Positions 35,200 to 43,886 of a stretch of DNA of 44,355 nucleotides are shown piece by piece. The notes below the pieces were generated by a model. It did not search any database, was not told where the DNA came from, and saw nothing but the letters and a program-made list of their open reading frames with translations. Position numbers and translations under genes: made by a program. This DNA comes from Methylomonas rivi (GTDB lineage: Bacteria; Pseudomonadota; Gammaproteobacteria; Methylococcales; Methylomonadaceae). The stretch covers positions 1 to 44,355 of the forward strand of contig NZ_JANIBK010000022.1 in assembly GCF_024505165.1 (NCBI RefSeq). Reading direction: 5' to 3'. Positions within the stretch are counted from its first letter, which is position 1; every line of letters begins with the position of its first letter.

Positions 35200-36930
35200 C
35201 TACAAACTTTCTTTCAGCAATGTCCGCAATGCCTGCTTTTCTTCTATAGTCAGTCCGTCACGGCCCTCCTTCGCCAACAACTCGCTCAATTTTTCCTGCC
35301 TAGCTCGTCTTCGCAACTGGGTCAAAGCGCCGGAAAATTCGGCTTCTTCGCCACCCTCGGGCACGTTAAGCTCCATACCCGCCAAAGCCGTGACCGTTTT
35401 TTCATAAGACGATCCGCGATAAGCTTCCAACAAGATTGCGCCATTTTCCGGTTTTTCAAGGGCAATTTTGTGTAAAACATCCTCCAACACTTCCTGACCG
35501 GCATATTGCAAGCCATCAAGACTTAAATCCTGCCTTACGGCCACATGCCGTAAATTAGGATGCTGTATCAACAACGCCAAAACCCGCCGCACCAAACTGG
35601 GTCTCTTTTGATTCGACCCATTCACTATCCCCATGTTCCGTGGCCTAAGTGTAGCCGTATTTTCAGGAACATCCACCAACCTTGAGGCCGTCATTTCGCC
35701 CAATCGCCGCCACATCATGTCCCTAAAAAAACCGGAAGGAATCTTTTCCAGCTGCGGCTTGGCCGCGGCCATTAATTGCGACCGCCCTTCAATAGTCGAC
35801 AAATCCAACTGACCGGCCACAGCCTCAAAAAAATAATCCGACAACACCGTCGCATCGTTTATTCTTGCCTGAAAACCGGACACCCCTTCCGCCCTAACCA
35901 GCGAATCCGGGTCATGACCTTGCGGCAACAGCATGATCTTAATTTGCCTGCCGTCTTTCAGCGCCGGCAAGGCCGACTCCGTAGCCTTCCACGCCGCCTG
36001 CCGCCCGGCGTTATCGCCATCAAAGCAGAACACCAATTCCGCGGCAAATCGGAACAGCAAATCGACCTGCGCCTTGGATGTCGCGGTACCCAAGGCCGCC
36101 ACCGCATTGCCAATACCGTATTGCGCCAACGCAATCACATCCATATAGCCTTCCACGACCAAAATACGCCCCGGACGACTGTTCTTTTGCAGCAGCTCAT
36201 TCAAGCCGTAAAGCTCTTTGCTTTTGGAAAAAACCGGCGTTTCCGGCGAATTGAGGTATTTCGGCAAGCCATCGTCCAGAACTCGTCCGCCAAAACCGAC
36301 CACGCGCTTGCGCTTATCGCGAATCGGAAACATCAACCGGCCGCGAAACCGGTCATACACCTTACCGTCATCCCGCACGACCAACATGCCCGCATCGGTC
36401 AAAGCCTGCCGATCAAACCGCCCAAGCAAGCCGTCCCAACCTCGAGGCGCAAACCCCAAACCGAAATCCCTCGCCACTTCGCCGCTCACACCCCGCGCCC
36501 TAAGGTAGTCGAGCGCTTTTTCACCTTCGACGCCGAACAACTGCTCCGCGTAAAATGCAGCCACTTGTTCGAGCACACTATAGATCCGCGACACACTTTG
36601 CTTATCCGCGCCGCCAGAATCATGTCCATCTTCCCTCGGCACCTCGACACCGACAAATGCCGCCAAATCCTCCACGGCCTCAACAAACCCCAAATGGCTG
36701 TACTCCATCACAAAGCTAATGGCATTGCCACTGACCCCGCAACCGAAACAATGATACATCTGCCGATTGCGGCTGACGGAAAAGCTAGGGGTTTTTTCGT
36801 TATGAAAAGGACAACGGGCAACATAGTTGCTGCCGTTTTTTTTGAGCGGCACGTGCGAATCGATCAGATCGACGATATCGACCCGCACCAATAAATCATC
36901 GATGAACTGCTTGGGGATTCTGCCGGACAT
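35200..36930 (-). CDS. dnaG: DNA primase
   Basis: DnaG makes RNA primers for DNA replication with the DnaB helicase. The 576-residue protein starts MSGRIPKQFIDDLL. The zinc-binding residues C40, H43, C61 and C64 are visible (ARCPFHNEK and YHCFGCG). The TOPRIM catalytic core has the glutamate in VVEGYMDVIALAQYG near 265 and D-x-D in CFDGDNAGRQA near 307; the C-terminal helicase-binding domain follows. The ATG at 36930 is chosen over a frame open to 37005. It lies between yqeY and rpoD. Confidence 0.98.
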   Translation of the reverse strand: MSGRIPKQFIDDLLVRVDIVDLIDSHVPLKKNGSNYVARCPFHNEKTPSFSVSRNRQMYHCFGCGVSGNAISFVMEYSHLGFVEAVEDLAAFVGVEVPREDGHDSGGADKQSVSRIYSVLEQVAAFYAEQLFGVEGEKALDYLRARGVSGEVARDFGLGFAPRGWDGLLGRFDRQALTDAGMLVVRDDGKVYDRFRGRLMFPIRDKRKRVVGFGGRVLDDGLPKYLNSPETPVFSKSKELYGLNELLQKNSRPGRILVVEGYMDVIALAQYGIGNAVAALGTATSKAQVDLLFRFAAELVFCFDGDNAGRQAAWKATESALPALKDGRQIKIMLLPQGHDPDSLVRAEGVSGFQARINDATVLSDYFFEAVAGQLDLSTIEGRSQLMAAAKPQLEKIPSGFFRDMMWRRLGEMTASRLVDVPENTATLRPRNMGIVNGSNQKRPSLVRRVLALLIQHPNLRHVAVRQDLSLDGLQYAGQEVLEDVLHKIALEKPENGAILLEAYRGSSYEKTVTALAGMELNVPEGGEEAEFSGALTQLRRRARQEKLSELLAKEGRDGLTIEEKQALRTLLKESL

Positions 36931-36952
36931 ATAACCGACAAAAGACGAAGGC

Positions 36953-37402
36953 TTACGCTGAAAAGCCAGCCTTGATTCTTCCGCTGACAACAGCCATATC
37001 CGCACGGCCTTGCATTTGCGGCTTCAGGATAGCCATGACAGCCCCCATATCCTTAATCGATGTCGCCCCGACTTCGGCAATAGCGTTAGCCACCATGACA
37101 TCTATCTCCGCCTCGGTTAAGGCCTGCGGCAGAAAATCCTGAATTACCCGAACCTCAGCTTCTTCTATTTCCGCCAAATCGATACGATTGGCATCACGAA
37201 ACTGCTTTATGGACTCGCGGCGCTGCTTTAGCATTTTATCGAGCACAACCAGCACCCGATCGTCGCCCAACTCAACACGCTCGTCGACCTCAACCTGCTT
37301 AATGGCCGCCAGCATCATGCGTATCACGCCCAACCTGGCTTTGTCGCCATTTTTCATTGAGGCCTTCATATCATCCTTGATACGCTCCTTTAACAAATCC
37401 AT
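36953..37402 (-). CDS. yqeY: GatB/YqeY domain protein
   Basis: A 149-residue helical protein of the YqeY family, which resembles the tRNA-binding tail of the amidotransferase subunit GatB. It starts MDLLKERIKDDMKASMKNGD, with KLRLGVIRMMLAAIK-like sequence near 20-36 and the conserved FLPQALTEAEI near 110. Its exact job is not established; a role around tRNA handling is suggested by the homology. It lies between rpsU and dnaG, a location common in gammaproteobacteria, and probably shares the rpsU promoter. Confidence 0.93.
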   Translation of the reverse strand: MDLLKERIKDDMKASMKNGDKARLGVIRMMLAAIKQVEVDERVELGDDRVLVVLDKMLKQRRESIKQFRDANRIDLAEIEEAEVRVIQDFLPQALTEAEIDVMVANAIAEVGATSIKDMGAVMAILKPQMQGRADMAVVSGRIKAGFSA

Positions 37403-37413
37403 TCCAGACAGCC

Positions 37414-37647
37414 TTAAGTTTGCGGACGGCCGCGGCGCAGGTTTTTCAGCGCATAACGCTCGCGCGCCAATTTTTTCAAATGACGTTTAACGGCCGCAGC
37501 ACCTTTACGTTTACGTTCCGTAGTTGGTTTTTCATAAAACTCGCGGCGACGCACTTCCGCCAACACGCCGGCTTTTTCGCAAGCGCGTTTAAAACGGCGA
37601 ATAGCGATATCGAAATGTTCGTTTTCTTTAACTTTAACTGATGGCAT
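37414..37647 (-). CDS. rpsU: 30S ribosomal protein S21
   Basis: S21 sits near the anti-Shine-Dalgarno end of 16S rRNA and helps initiation. The 77-residue protein matches E. coli S21 through [28 protein letters not shown] and [13 protein letters not shown], with a slightly longer basic tail ending RRGRPQT. The ATG at 37647 opens the conserved sequence; a TTG two codons upstream is unlikely. It is the first gene of rpsU-yqeY-dnaG-rpoD and has a strong promoter. Confidence 0.97.
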   Translation of the reverse strand: MPSVKVKENEHFDIAIRRFKRACEKAGVLAEVRRREFYEKPTTERKRKGAAAVKRHLKKLARERYALKNLRRGRPQT

Positions 37648-37718
37648 TATCAAAAATCCGAATTATGTTAGTATCTTAAAAAATCGTCAGGCAAAAACCA
37701 GCCCTGTAAAACCGACGG

Positions 37719-37746
37719 ATTATACCCACAAAATACTTTTATTCAA
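37719..37746 (-). promoter_or_regulatory. sigma70 promoter of the rpsU-yqeY-dnaG-rpoD operon
   Basis: On the minus strand TTGAAT (37741-37746) and a perfect TATAAT (37719-37724) are 16 nt apart. Initiation near 37712 gives a leader of about 65 nt. The -35 box ends only 8 nt from the tsaD start on the other strand. Confidence 0.85.
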
Positions 37747-37754
37747 AAAAATTA

Positions 37755-38765
37755 ATGTACGTTTTAGGCATAGAAACATCTTGCGACGAAACCGCCGTTG
37801 CCATTTACCACGCCGAAAAAGGCTTAATAGCTCACACCCTGCACAGCCAGATACTGACGCACAACGAATACGGCGGCGTCGTGCCGGAGCTTGCGTCCCG
37901 CGACCACGTGCGAAAATTAATCCCGCTCATCAACCGGGTCTTACGGGACAGCCGATTGGGTTCGACCGATATTAACGGCATTGCCTACACCGCCGGACCG
38001 GGATTGATGGGCGCTTTACTCGTCGGCGCCGCCACCGCTCGCAGTTTGGCATGGACCTGGCAAATACCGGCGATTGCCGTGCATCACATGGAAGGTCACC
38101 TGCTCGCTCCCATGCTGGAAGAACAACCGCCACGATTTCCTTTTGTTGCGCTGCTAATCTCGGGCGGCCACACCTTACTGATCGAAGTATCCGGCATGGG
38201 CCGTTATTGCTTGTTAGGCGAATCGCTGGATGATGCCGCCGGAGAAGCCTTCGATAAAACCGCCAAACTGCTTGGGCTCGATTACCCCGGCGGCCCAGCC
38301 TTGTCCAACTTGGCCCGACAGGGCAACCCGCGCTTTAAATTCCCGCGCCCCATGACCGACAGGCCGGGACTGGATTTTAGCTTTAGCGGCCTGAAAACCT
38401 TTACCCTGAACACCTACAATACCAGCAATCGATCACTACAGGACAAAGCCGACATTGCCTTTGCATTTCAACAGGCCATAGCCGAAACGCTTACCATCAA
38501 ATGCAAACGCGCGTTACAACAAACCGGCTTAAGCCGGTTGGTCGTGGCGGGCGGCGTTAGCGCCAATCAGGAAATTCGCCGCCAGCTAGAGCGGATGAGC
38601 GAAAAAGCTGGAGCGGATATTTTTTTTCCGCGCCCGGAGTTTTGTACCGATAACGGCGCCATGATTGCCTATGCCGGCTGCCGACGGCTACAGGCCGGCC
38701 AAACTCAAGATCTGAATATTTTCGCCCGCCCCCGCTGGCCCATGAATGAATTGCTGAACGCATAG
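37755..38765 (+). CDS. tsaD: tRNA N6-threonylcarbamoyladenosine transferase subunit TsaD
   Basis: TsaD, with TsaB and TsaE, transfers threonylcarbamoyl to A37 of ANN-decoding tRNAs. The 336-residue protein begins [16 protein letters not shown]. Its metal histidines are in [13 protein letters not shown] (about 110-114), the nucleotide loop ISGGHTLL follows near 136, and [12 protein letters not shown] is near 300. No ribosome-binding site is visible and the rpsU promoter occupies the space just upstream, so its own promoter must overlap that region. Divergence from rpsU is conserved in gammaproteobacteria. Confidence 0.97.
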   Translation: MYVLGIETSCDETAVAIYHAEKGLIAHTLHSQILTHNEYGGVVPELASRDHVRKLIPLINRVLRDSRLGSTDINGIAYTAGPGLMGALLVGAATARSLAWTWQIPAIAVHHMEGHLLAPMLEEQPPRFPFVALLISGGHTLLIEVSGMGRYCLLGESLDDAAGEAFDKTAKLLGLDYPGGPALSNLARQGNPRFKFPRPMTDRPGLDFSFSGLKTFTLNTYNTSNRSLQDKADIAFAFQQAIAETLTIKCKRALQQTGLSRLVVAGGVSANQEIRRQLERMSEKAGADIFFPRPEFCTDNGAMIAYAGCRRLQAGQTQDLNIFARPRWPMNELLNA

Positions 38766-38766
38766 T

Positions 38767-39339
38767 TCAAGATTCATTGCCCGCCAACAACCGCTGAATA
38801 TTGCCCTTATGCCGCCATAACAATATCAGCGATATCAATGCAAACACTACGATCAAATTAATATCGCCTACAATCAGCCACACGTACAGCGGCGCCAATG
38901 TTGCCGCCACCAACGCGGACAACGATGAAATCTTGCTGACTTTGTAAACCACAAACCAAGTTGCCGCGACCGCTAAACCCAGCGGCCACGCCACGCCAAG
39001 CGTCACACCCAAAGATGTTGCAACGCCTTTGCCGCCCTTAAAATCAAAAAACAGCGGATACAGATGCCCCAAAAACGCAGCGAATACCACAAAAGACAAC
39101 ACCAAACTATCCACACCCAACACCTTCGCCAACAAGACCGGGATCAAACCTTTCAATGCATCGCCCGCCAAGGTAATGGCCGCGGCTTTTTTACCGCCGA
39201 TGCGCATCACATTCGTCGCGCCGGGGTTGCCCGAACCGTTCTCCCTTGGATCGGCCAATCCCATCATTCGACACACAATAATCGCACTGGAAACCGAACC
39301 GGTTAAATAAGCCAAGGGCACGAGCAACCATTCCAACAT
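38767..39339 (-). CDS. plsY: glycerol-3-phosphate acyltransferase PlsY
   Basis: PlsY acylates glycerol 3-phosphate with acyl-phosphate, the first step of phospholipid synthesis. The 190-residue inner-membrane protein has about five TM segments. The three cytosolic motifs are recognisable: AYLTGSVSSAIIV at the start, SGNPGATNVMRIGG near 37 and FKGGKGVATSLG near 102. Its stop is one base from the tsaD stop (convergent) and it diverges from folB, the usual tsaD-plsY-folB arrangement. Confidence 0.96.
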   Translation of the reverse strand: MLEWLLVPLAYLTGSVSSAIIVCRMMGLADPRENGSGNPGATNVMRIGGKKAAAITLAGDALKGLIPVLLAKVLGVDSLVLSFVVFAAFLGHLYPLFFDFKGGKGVATSLGVTLGVAWPLGLAVAATWFVVYKVSKISSLSALVAATLAPLYVWLIVGDINLIVVFALISLILLWRHKGNIQRLLAGNES

Positions 39340-39426
39340 TCAATCAACCTCTCTCATCGGGACTTGTACAGTCGAGCTATTTACTCGATACTGATATAAC
39401 AAAAATATAATAACCGGAAAGCACTA

Positions 39427-39780
39427 ATGGACATCATTTTTTTAGGCGGCCTTGAAATTGACACCGTGATAGGTATCTACGACTGGGAACGCAGCATCAA
39501 ACAAAAAATTATCCTAGACATTGAAATGGCTTTCGATATTCGGAAAGCCGCCGCCACGGACGACATCGCCTACACGTTGGATTACAAAACCGTTTCCGAC
39601 CGCATTGTCGCTTTTGTAGAGGCCAGCGAGTTTTATCTAGTAGAAACCCTGATCGAAGAAATCGCCAAAATTTTGCTGAACGAATTTTCCGTACCGTGGG
39701 TAAAAATCGTTCTGAATAAAAAAGGCGCTATTAGCCGGGCACGCGACGTCGGCATCATCATAGAACGCGGGCAAAAATAA
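39427..39780 (+). CDS. folB: dihydroneopterin aldolase
   Basis: FolB cleaves dihydroneopterin to hydroxymethyl-dihydropterin in folate synthesis. The 117-residue protein matches the family: GGLEIDTVIGIYDWER, LVETLIEEIAKILL near 75 with the substrate glutamate, and GVIIERG near the end. An extended -10 element TGATATAAC (39392-39400) lies upstream as a candidate promoter. folK begins one base after its stop, so consecutive pathway steps are co-transcribed. Confidence 0.95.
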   Translation: MDIIFLGGLEIDTVIGIYDWERSIKQKIILDIEMAFDIRKAAATDDIAYTLDYKTVSDRIVAFVEASEFYLVETLIEEIAKILLNEFSVPWVKIVLNKKGAISRARDVGIIIERGQK

Positions 39781-39781
39781 C

Positions 39782-40273
39782 ATGCCAACAGGTTATATCA
39801 GCATCGGCAGCAACATCGACAAAGAAAGCCACATCCCCTCCAGCCTAAAAGCATTGGAGAAAGCGCTCGGTAAACTGGTGTTATCCAGCATTTACGAAAC
39901 CGAACCCGTGGGCTTTGTCGGCGATAGTTTTTATAACCTGATTGCGCGCTTCGAATCCGACCTTAGCGCCAAGGAAATCGCAAAAACATTGCGGCAAATT
40001 GAGCTGGACCACGGCCGCGCACGGGAATCGCAAAAATTCTCGGCCCGCACATTGGATTTGGATTTGATCCTGTACGGAGATCAAGTCATTAACGATGGCC
40101 GCCTGCGAATCCCTCGCGATGAAATTGAACGCTATGCCTTCGTGCTGGAACCGCTCGCTGAAATAGCCGGCAACGAAAAGCATCCCATTACCGGCGAAAC
40201 CTATGCCGACCTTTGGCGGCGTTTCGACAAATCCCAAGCGAAACAAACCAAAATCGAATCGACCCGGCACTAG
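39782..40273 (+). CDS. folK: hydroxymethyl-dihydropterin pyrophosphokinase
   Basis: FolK transfers pyrophosphate from ATP to the FolB product. The 163-residue protein has the N-terminal YISIGSNIDKE, the loop YETEPVGFVGDSFYN near 38-52 and the diagnostic ARTLDLDLILYG near 90, followed by IPRDEIERYAFVLEPLAEIA. Expected ligands are present. Its last 4 nt overlap the convergent SDR gene. Confidence 0.95.
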   Translation: MPTGYISIGSNIDKESHIPSSLKALEKALGKLVLSSIYETEPVGFVGDSFYNLIARFESDLSAKEIAKTLRQIELDHGRARESQKFSARTLDLDLILYGDQVINDGRLRIPRDEIERYAFVLEPLAEIAGNEKHPITGETYADLWRRFDKSQAKQTKIESTRH

Positions 40274-41001
40274 GTATACAGCATTCTACCGCCGTCCACC
40301 GTCAAAACCTGCCCGGTCATATAGGGCGCATCATCGCTCAAATACCCGACCGCTCGGGCAATATCGTCAACTTCCCCGCAACGCTGCAATGCCACCTTTT
40401 GCAGGATCTCTGCCTTTTGTTCAGCGCTAATGCCGCGATCCGGCCATAAAATAGCCCCCGGAGCCACGGCGTTGACCCTGACGTCGGGCGCCAATTCCTT
40501 GGCCAAACATTTTGTCATCGCCACCAGTCCCGCTTTGGCAATACTATAAACAGGAAACCCCGGCAAACCTTTTTCCGCATGTATGTCGGTAATATTGATA
40601 ATGCAACCCCGCCGCCGACGTAAGGACGGCGCCAAGGCCTGGGATAAAAAAAAAGGCGCCTTAAGATTGCCGCCCAACAAATCGTCCCAATCGCGCTCGG
40701 CAATATCGCCCAATGAGCCGGAATAAAACAAGGAAGCGTTATTAATTAATACATCCACATTGCCCCATGCATATAGCGCTTTCTCGGCTAATGCATGAAC
40801 CTGCTCCAGCAGCAATAAGTCTGCCGCCACCAAATAAGCCGACTCCGCTCGCAAGCCATTTAATTCCTCAACCAATTGGCTTGCCTCGTGAACCGACCTG
40901 TGGCAATGCAAAACTATATTGTAACCATGCGCGTGCAACAAGCGTGCGCAGGCCGCGCCTATCCGCTTCGCCGCTCCGGTAACCAACGCAATTTTAGGCA
41001 T
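40270..41001 (-). CDS. pteridine-reductase-like short-chain dehydrogenase (FolM type)
   Basis: A 243-residue NAD(P)-dependent SDR. The nucleotide loop is TGAAKRIG, with the arginine typical of pteridine reductases (TGxxxRxG), rather than the plain TGxxxGIG. NNAS is near 90, the catalytic Tyr and Lys are in VYSIAKAGL near 155-160, and VNAVAPGAILWPD follows near 183. FolM/PTR1-like enzymes reduce dihydropteridines or dihydrofolate. It converges on folB-folK with a 4-nt overlap, and that neighbourhood supports a pterin role. A general SDR is the alternative. Confidence 0.85.
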   Translation of the reverse strand: MPKIALVTGAAKRIGAACARLLHAHGYNIVLHCHRSVHEASQLVEELNGLRAESAYLVAADLLLLEQVHALAEKALYAWGNVDVLINNASLFYSGSLGDIAERDWDDLLGGNLKAPFFLSQALAPSLRRRRGCIINITDIHAEKGLPGFPVYSIAKAGLVAMTKCLAKELAPDVRVNAVAPGAILWPDRGISAEQKAEILQKVALQRCGEVDDIARAVGYLSDDAPYMTGQVLTVDGGRMLYT

Positions 41002-41013
41002 TATTTTTAGGGC

Positions 41014-41298
41014 TTATCCCGCGCTCGGCAAACTGGCAATCAGCTTTTTTCTGATCAGGTAACACGCAGCCACCGCGCAAACAACAGGCATTTGCGTTAA
41101 CAAAAACTCCATGACCGAGTGCTTAGGCACCAAATCCGCCAAGGGCACCACCAATAACATTTTCGCCAACCACCACGTCAGCCAGTAACCGATCAAGCCG
41201 ATTACGGACCAATTGATCAAAGGCGCATTATGATTCTTGGCCGTCAGATAAAACCAGACCAAAGTAAGAATTCCAAATAATTTAGCCAGAAACAACAT
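41014..41298 (-). CDS. small integral membrane protein
   Basis: A 94-residue protein of unknown function with three predicted hydrophobic helices: about 3-20, 28-50 and 65-85, with a short basic C-terminus (IRKKLI). It is rich in W in the second helix (YWLTWWLAK). A ribosome-binding-like GGGATGGG precedes the ATG. It is upstream of the SDR gene on the same strand, 12 nt apart, so the two probably share a transcript. I do not recognise a family. Confidence 0.7.
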   Translation of the reverse strand: MLFLAKLFGILTLVWFYLTAKNHNAPLINWSVIGLIGYWLTWWLAKMLLVVPLADLVPKHSVMEFLLTQMPVVCAVAACYLIRKKLIASLPSAG

Positions 41299-41531
41299 AA
41301 ACCCATCCCGTTTTTATTATTGTGAATACGGCAAGATTTCACCGCTTGGCCAATGTAATCAAATTACCTAAAAACATCAACTATTCCTGATACTTGCGAA
41401 ACTTATCCCTGCCGGAATGCCGAGAAACCCGAACCAACAGCTTCTTTCGTTACCGTTTACAGGCTTCAAAGTTGGCCGGCCAAACCCTATAATGGCCGGA
41501 CTATTAAAAGAAAAACCATCAGGAGGCCCTC

Positions 41532-41942
41532 GTGCGAATTATCAAAATTTTAGTGACGCTGTACGCTGTTAGCTTTAGCGGCATCGGCATGGCGCAATCA
41601 ACGGGAGGCCACGGCGGCCATGGCGGCAGCGGCGGAGGTAGCGGTACGGATTGCATAAAAGCCAAAATAAGCAGAAACGCGCCTGAGCATTTAGCCACCG
41701 TGGCACCGGGTTCGGAATTCTCATTTGCGGCTTCCGGCAGTAACGGCCCCGGCCATATTCATGTCAGCATCAAGCAACACCCCATCGAAGTTACGCTTGA
41801 AGATAAAGACACCTTTTATCTGGTGAAAGGCAGACTGCCGGCAGAGATTAAAAATACCGTGGTGCGCATTTCGGTCTCGCTTAAATCCAAATTCAGCAAA
41901 TGCGACACCGAGGGCGGCTGGCTGTTGAAAGTATCCGAATAA
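41532..41942 (+). CDS. exported protein with Gly-His-rich N-terminus
   Basis: A 136-residue protein of unknown function. The start is GTG at 41532, chosen because a perfect AGGAGG (41521-41526) stands five bases before it. A signal peptide covers about 1-21 (cleavage after GMA). The mature N-terminus is GGHGGHGGSGGGSG, which could bind metal, followed by one Cys (TDCIKAK) and a beta-rich domain. A second Cys lies near the end (KFSKCDTEGG), so a disulfide is likely. The fold may be Ig-like, but this is only an impression. Confidence 0.82.
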   Translation: MRIIKILVTLYAVSFSGIGMAQSTGGHGGHGGSGGGSGTDCIKAKISRNAPEHLATVAPGSEFSFAASGSNGPGHIHVSIKQHPIEVTLEDKDTFYLVKGRLPAEIKNTVVRISVSLKSKFSKCDTEGGWLLKVSE

Positions 41943-42002
41943 AGCCGCTTTACACGGCCAGCCCTGATACGATAGCACTCAGGACCAAAGGCCGAGGACT
42001 AT

Positions 42003-42347
42003 TCAATCCCACTCAAACAGCAGCCATTGATTGATCTCGGTACCTTTATCCAGATCGTTTTTCTTCACATCCATGACGCCGTCGCCGTTTTTGTCCAATA
42101 GATAATAAGGCGGCCCGACTTGGGGCTGCACTTTAATCATGTACAATTTTCCATTCCTGCGGTACTCCTGAATGGTGTCCTTGCCTTTACGTATGATAGT
42201 AATATCCGGCTCCATTTCCTCTCCGGATTGAATGCGCGGAGGCAACTCCGGCGGCTCGGGCACGGCCGGCGGCTCTTCCAGCGTCTGCTGCGCCCAGACC
42301 AGGCCCGGCACAACAAATAGCAAACTCAACACGTACTGGCGAAACAT
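42003..42347 (-). CDS. DUF2782 periplasmic protein
   Basis: A 114-residue exported protein. The signal peptide ends at VWA near residue 19. A proline/glutamate-rich stretch (EEPPAVPEPPELPP) is followed by the compact domain PDITIIRKGKDTIQEYRRNG...KVQPQVGPPYYLLDKNGDG, which matches the gammaproteobacterial DUF2782 family. Function is unknown. AGGGA five bases upstream supports the ATG. A strong terminator isolates it from the repeat-protein gene upstream. Confidence 0.85.
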   Translation of the reverse strand: MFRQYVLSLLFVVPGLVWAQQTLEEPPAVPEPPELPPRIQSGEEMEPDITIIRKGKDTIQEYRRNGKLYMIKVQPQVGPPYYLLDKNGDGVMDVKKNDLDKGTEINQWLLFEWD

Positions 42348-42441
42348 TCGAATCCCTGGATAAGTCTTATTGAAAACACATAATAAACCAGTTTGAGAAT
42401 GGCAACAGGTTCTAAAGCGGATTTACCATCTTTTTGATCGC

Positions 42442-42480
42442 AAAAAAAAACCAACGCTCTCCGCAGAGCATTGGTTTTTT
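42442..42480. terminator. intrinsic terminator after the repeat-protein gene
   Basis: A 10-bp stem with one C-A mismatch and a 4-nt loop (CCAACGCTCT ... AGAGCATTGG), flanked by nine A and six T, so it can act on both strands. On the minus strand it ends the 42501-43886 gene. Confidence 0.93.
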
Positions 42481-42500
42481 CAATATCACTACCGCGAATA

Positions 42501-43886
42501 TCAGCTTTGTTTACGCAGATATTTTTCCACGCCGGTGGTTCTAACGAACCCCGCATCGTCGGCATGAGCATGCTTAACTACATAGCGTTCAACACCGGAA
42601 ACGGGCGAGGCATCCTTAGCCAATAAACTCTGCTTAGACATGTATCTGGCCACGCCGGTTAGTTCAGCGCTTTCCTTATCTTGCAACTCCTGGCGCAACA
42701 AATACTTGCTGACAGAACTAACGGACACAACCGGCTTGGCAACCAGAATCCGCTTGGCCAAATATTTACTCACCCCGGTTTGAGGTGCCTGTTGCCTGGC
42801 CAAAGTTGCTTGCTTCGCCAGATACTTGGCAACACCGCTCATGGGTTCCAACTGGCTTTGCAATTGAATCTGCTTGGCCAAATATCTAGCCACTCCGGTT
42901 GGCTTGGCAACATCGGAGGCGGCTTGTCTGGCTATATATTGAGCAACACGCGAGCCTTCAAAGACCTCCTCGGTAGGATCGTCTAAATCCCGTGTCTTTT
43001 CGGCTTGCTCGGCTTGTTGCAATGCTCGTTCCGCTTGCATGCCGGCTTCCTGTTCCCGATAACGCGCCACCAACGCTGCCGCCGCAGCTTTTTTAGCCGC
43101 TAGAGCCTGCTGCGCTACAAATTTGGCCACCCCTGTAGCCGGCACCCGTTCTTGCTCCATTTTTTCCAGCGATTTTATATAATTGGCCACACCGGTAACT
43201 TTTGGCGCATCCTTGGCAAGCAAGGTTTGTTTGCTGACATACTTGGCGACACCCGTCGCTAGAGGCGCATCCTTTGCCTGCAATTCATTTTTCAGCACAT
43301 ATTTAGCCACGCCGGTAACACCTGGCGACGCGCTTTCGCGCATGCTTTGCTTGGTCACGTACTTGGCGACTCCCGTCACCACATGACCCTCGTATTCTTG
43401 CTTGGTCACGTATTTAGCAACGCCGGTAACCGGAATTTCGCGCGATAAAATCGATTGCTTCAACAAATATTTAGCAACCCGCGTGATAGGGTTTTCGCTT
43501 TGCTGAGATAGATATTTCTCAACTCCGCTCGGCTCAGGCTCAATTATCGCTTCGGGCTCGACAATCTCTTCAATAATCTCTTCGACGACGTCTTCTTCGA
43601 CATCTTCCAACACAGCCTCTTCAACCTGAATTTCTTCCTCGGGTTCAGGCTCGGGCCCTTCAATAACCGGCTTATTGGCATCTTCAAACGCTTGCAGCTG
43701 CGCCAAATACCGTTCAACGCCTGTTTGCTCAAGTTTTTTTAGATAGCGGGCAACGCCAGTCAATTGAGCGCCTTCTTCGTTGGCAGCGGCGCCTCTTGCT
43801 TCGACTGCACCGCCCGCTGACGGTTTATCGAAAAACAAGGGCGGCAAAATGCCAAATAAGCTATTCATCAAACTGTTTTTTTTCAT
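42501..43886 (-). CDS. tandem-repeat protein with nineteen TGVxKYL units
   Basis: A 461-residue protein of unknown function. The N-terminus is not a clear signal peptide, though residues 7-20 are hydrophobic. Nineteen units of consensus [T/S]GVAKYLxKQ occur between residues 43 and 461. In two blocks, 171-271 and 330-430, they recur exactly every 20 residues. Each unit looks like one amphipathic helix (GVAKYLAKQ-xLLAK) ended by a proline turn (DAPxV). Residues 78-118 form an acidic linker rich in E, V and I. AGGAG ten bases before the ATG supports the start. It could be a multivalent scaffold; I recognise no family. A strong terminator follows. Confidence 0.9.
   Translation of the reverse strand: MKKNSLMNSLFGILPPLFFDKPSAGGAVEARGAAANEEGAQLTGVARYLKKLEQTGVERYLAQLQAFEDANKPVIEGPEPEPEEEIQVEEAVLEDVEEDVVEEIIEEIVEPEAIIEPEPSGVEKYLSQQSENPITRVAKYLLKQSILSREIPVTGVAKYVTKQEYEGHVVTGVAKYVTKQSMRESASPGVTGVAKYVLKNELQAKDAPLATGVAKYVSKQTLLAKDAPKVTGVANYIKSLEKMEQERVPATGVAKFVAQQALAAKKAAAAALVARYREQEAGMQAERALQQAEQAEKTRDLDDPTEEVFEGSRVAQYIARQAASDVAKPTGVARYLAKQIQLQSQLEPMSGVAKYLAKQATLARQQAPQTGVSKYLAKRILVAKPVVSVSSVSKYLLRQELQDKESAELTGVARYMSKQSLLAKDASPVSGVERYVVKHAHADDAGFVRTTGVEKYLRKQS
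42507..43760 (-). repeat. coding tandem repeats, 60-nt period
   Basis: These are the units of the TGVxKYL protein at DNA level. Cores start at codons 43, 55, 120, 135, 154, 171, 191, 211, 231, 251, 271 (degenerate ALVARY), 312, 330, 350, 370, 390, 410, 430 and 451. Codons differ between units while residues are kept, so the array looks old and selected rather than freshly expanded. Confidence 0.9.

Noticed and set aside
35776-36894. 372-codon plus-strand frame opposite dnaG
   Set aside because: dnaG is certain on the other strand; the antisense product shows no motif and is very rich in His, Arg and Pro.
42507-43760. 60-nt periodic repeats as a CRISPR array
   Set aside because: The repeats are in frame, coding, variable at DNA level and lie within one open reading frame with a start and ribosome-binding site.
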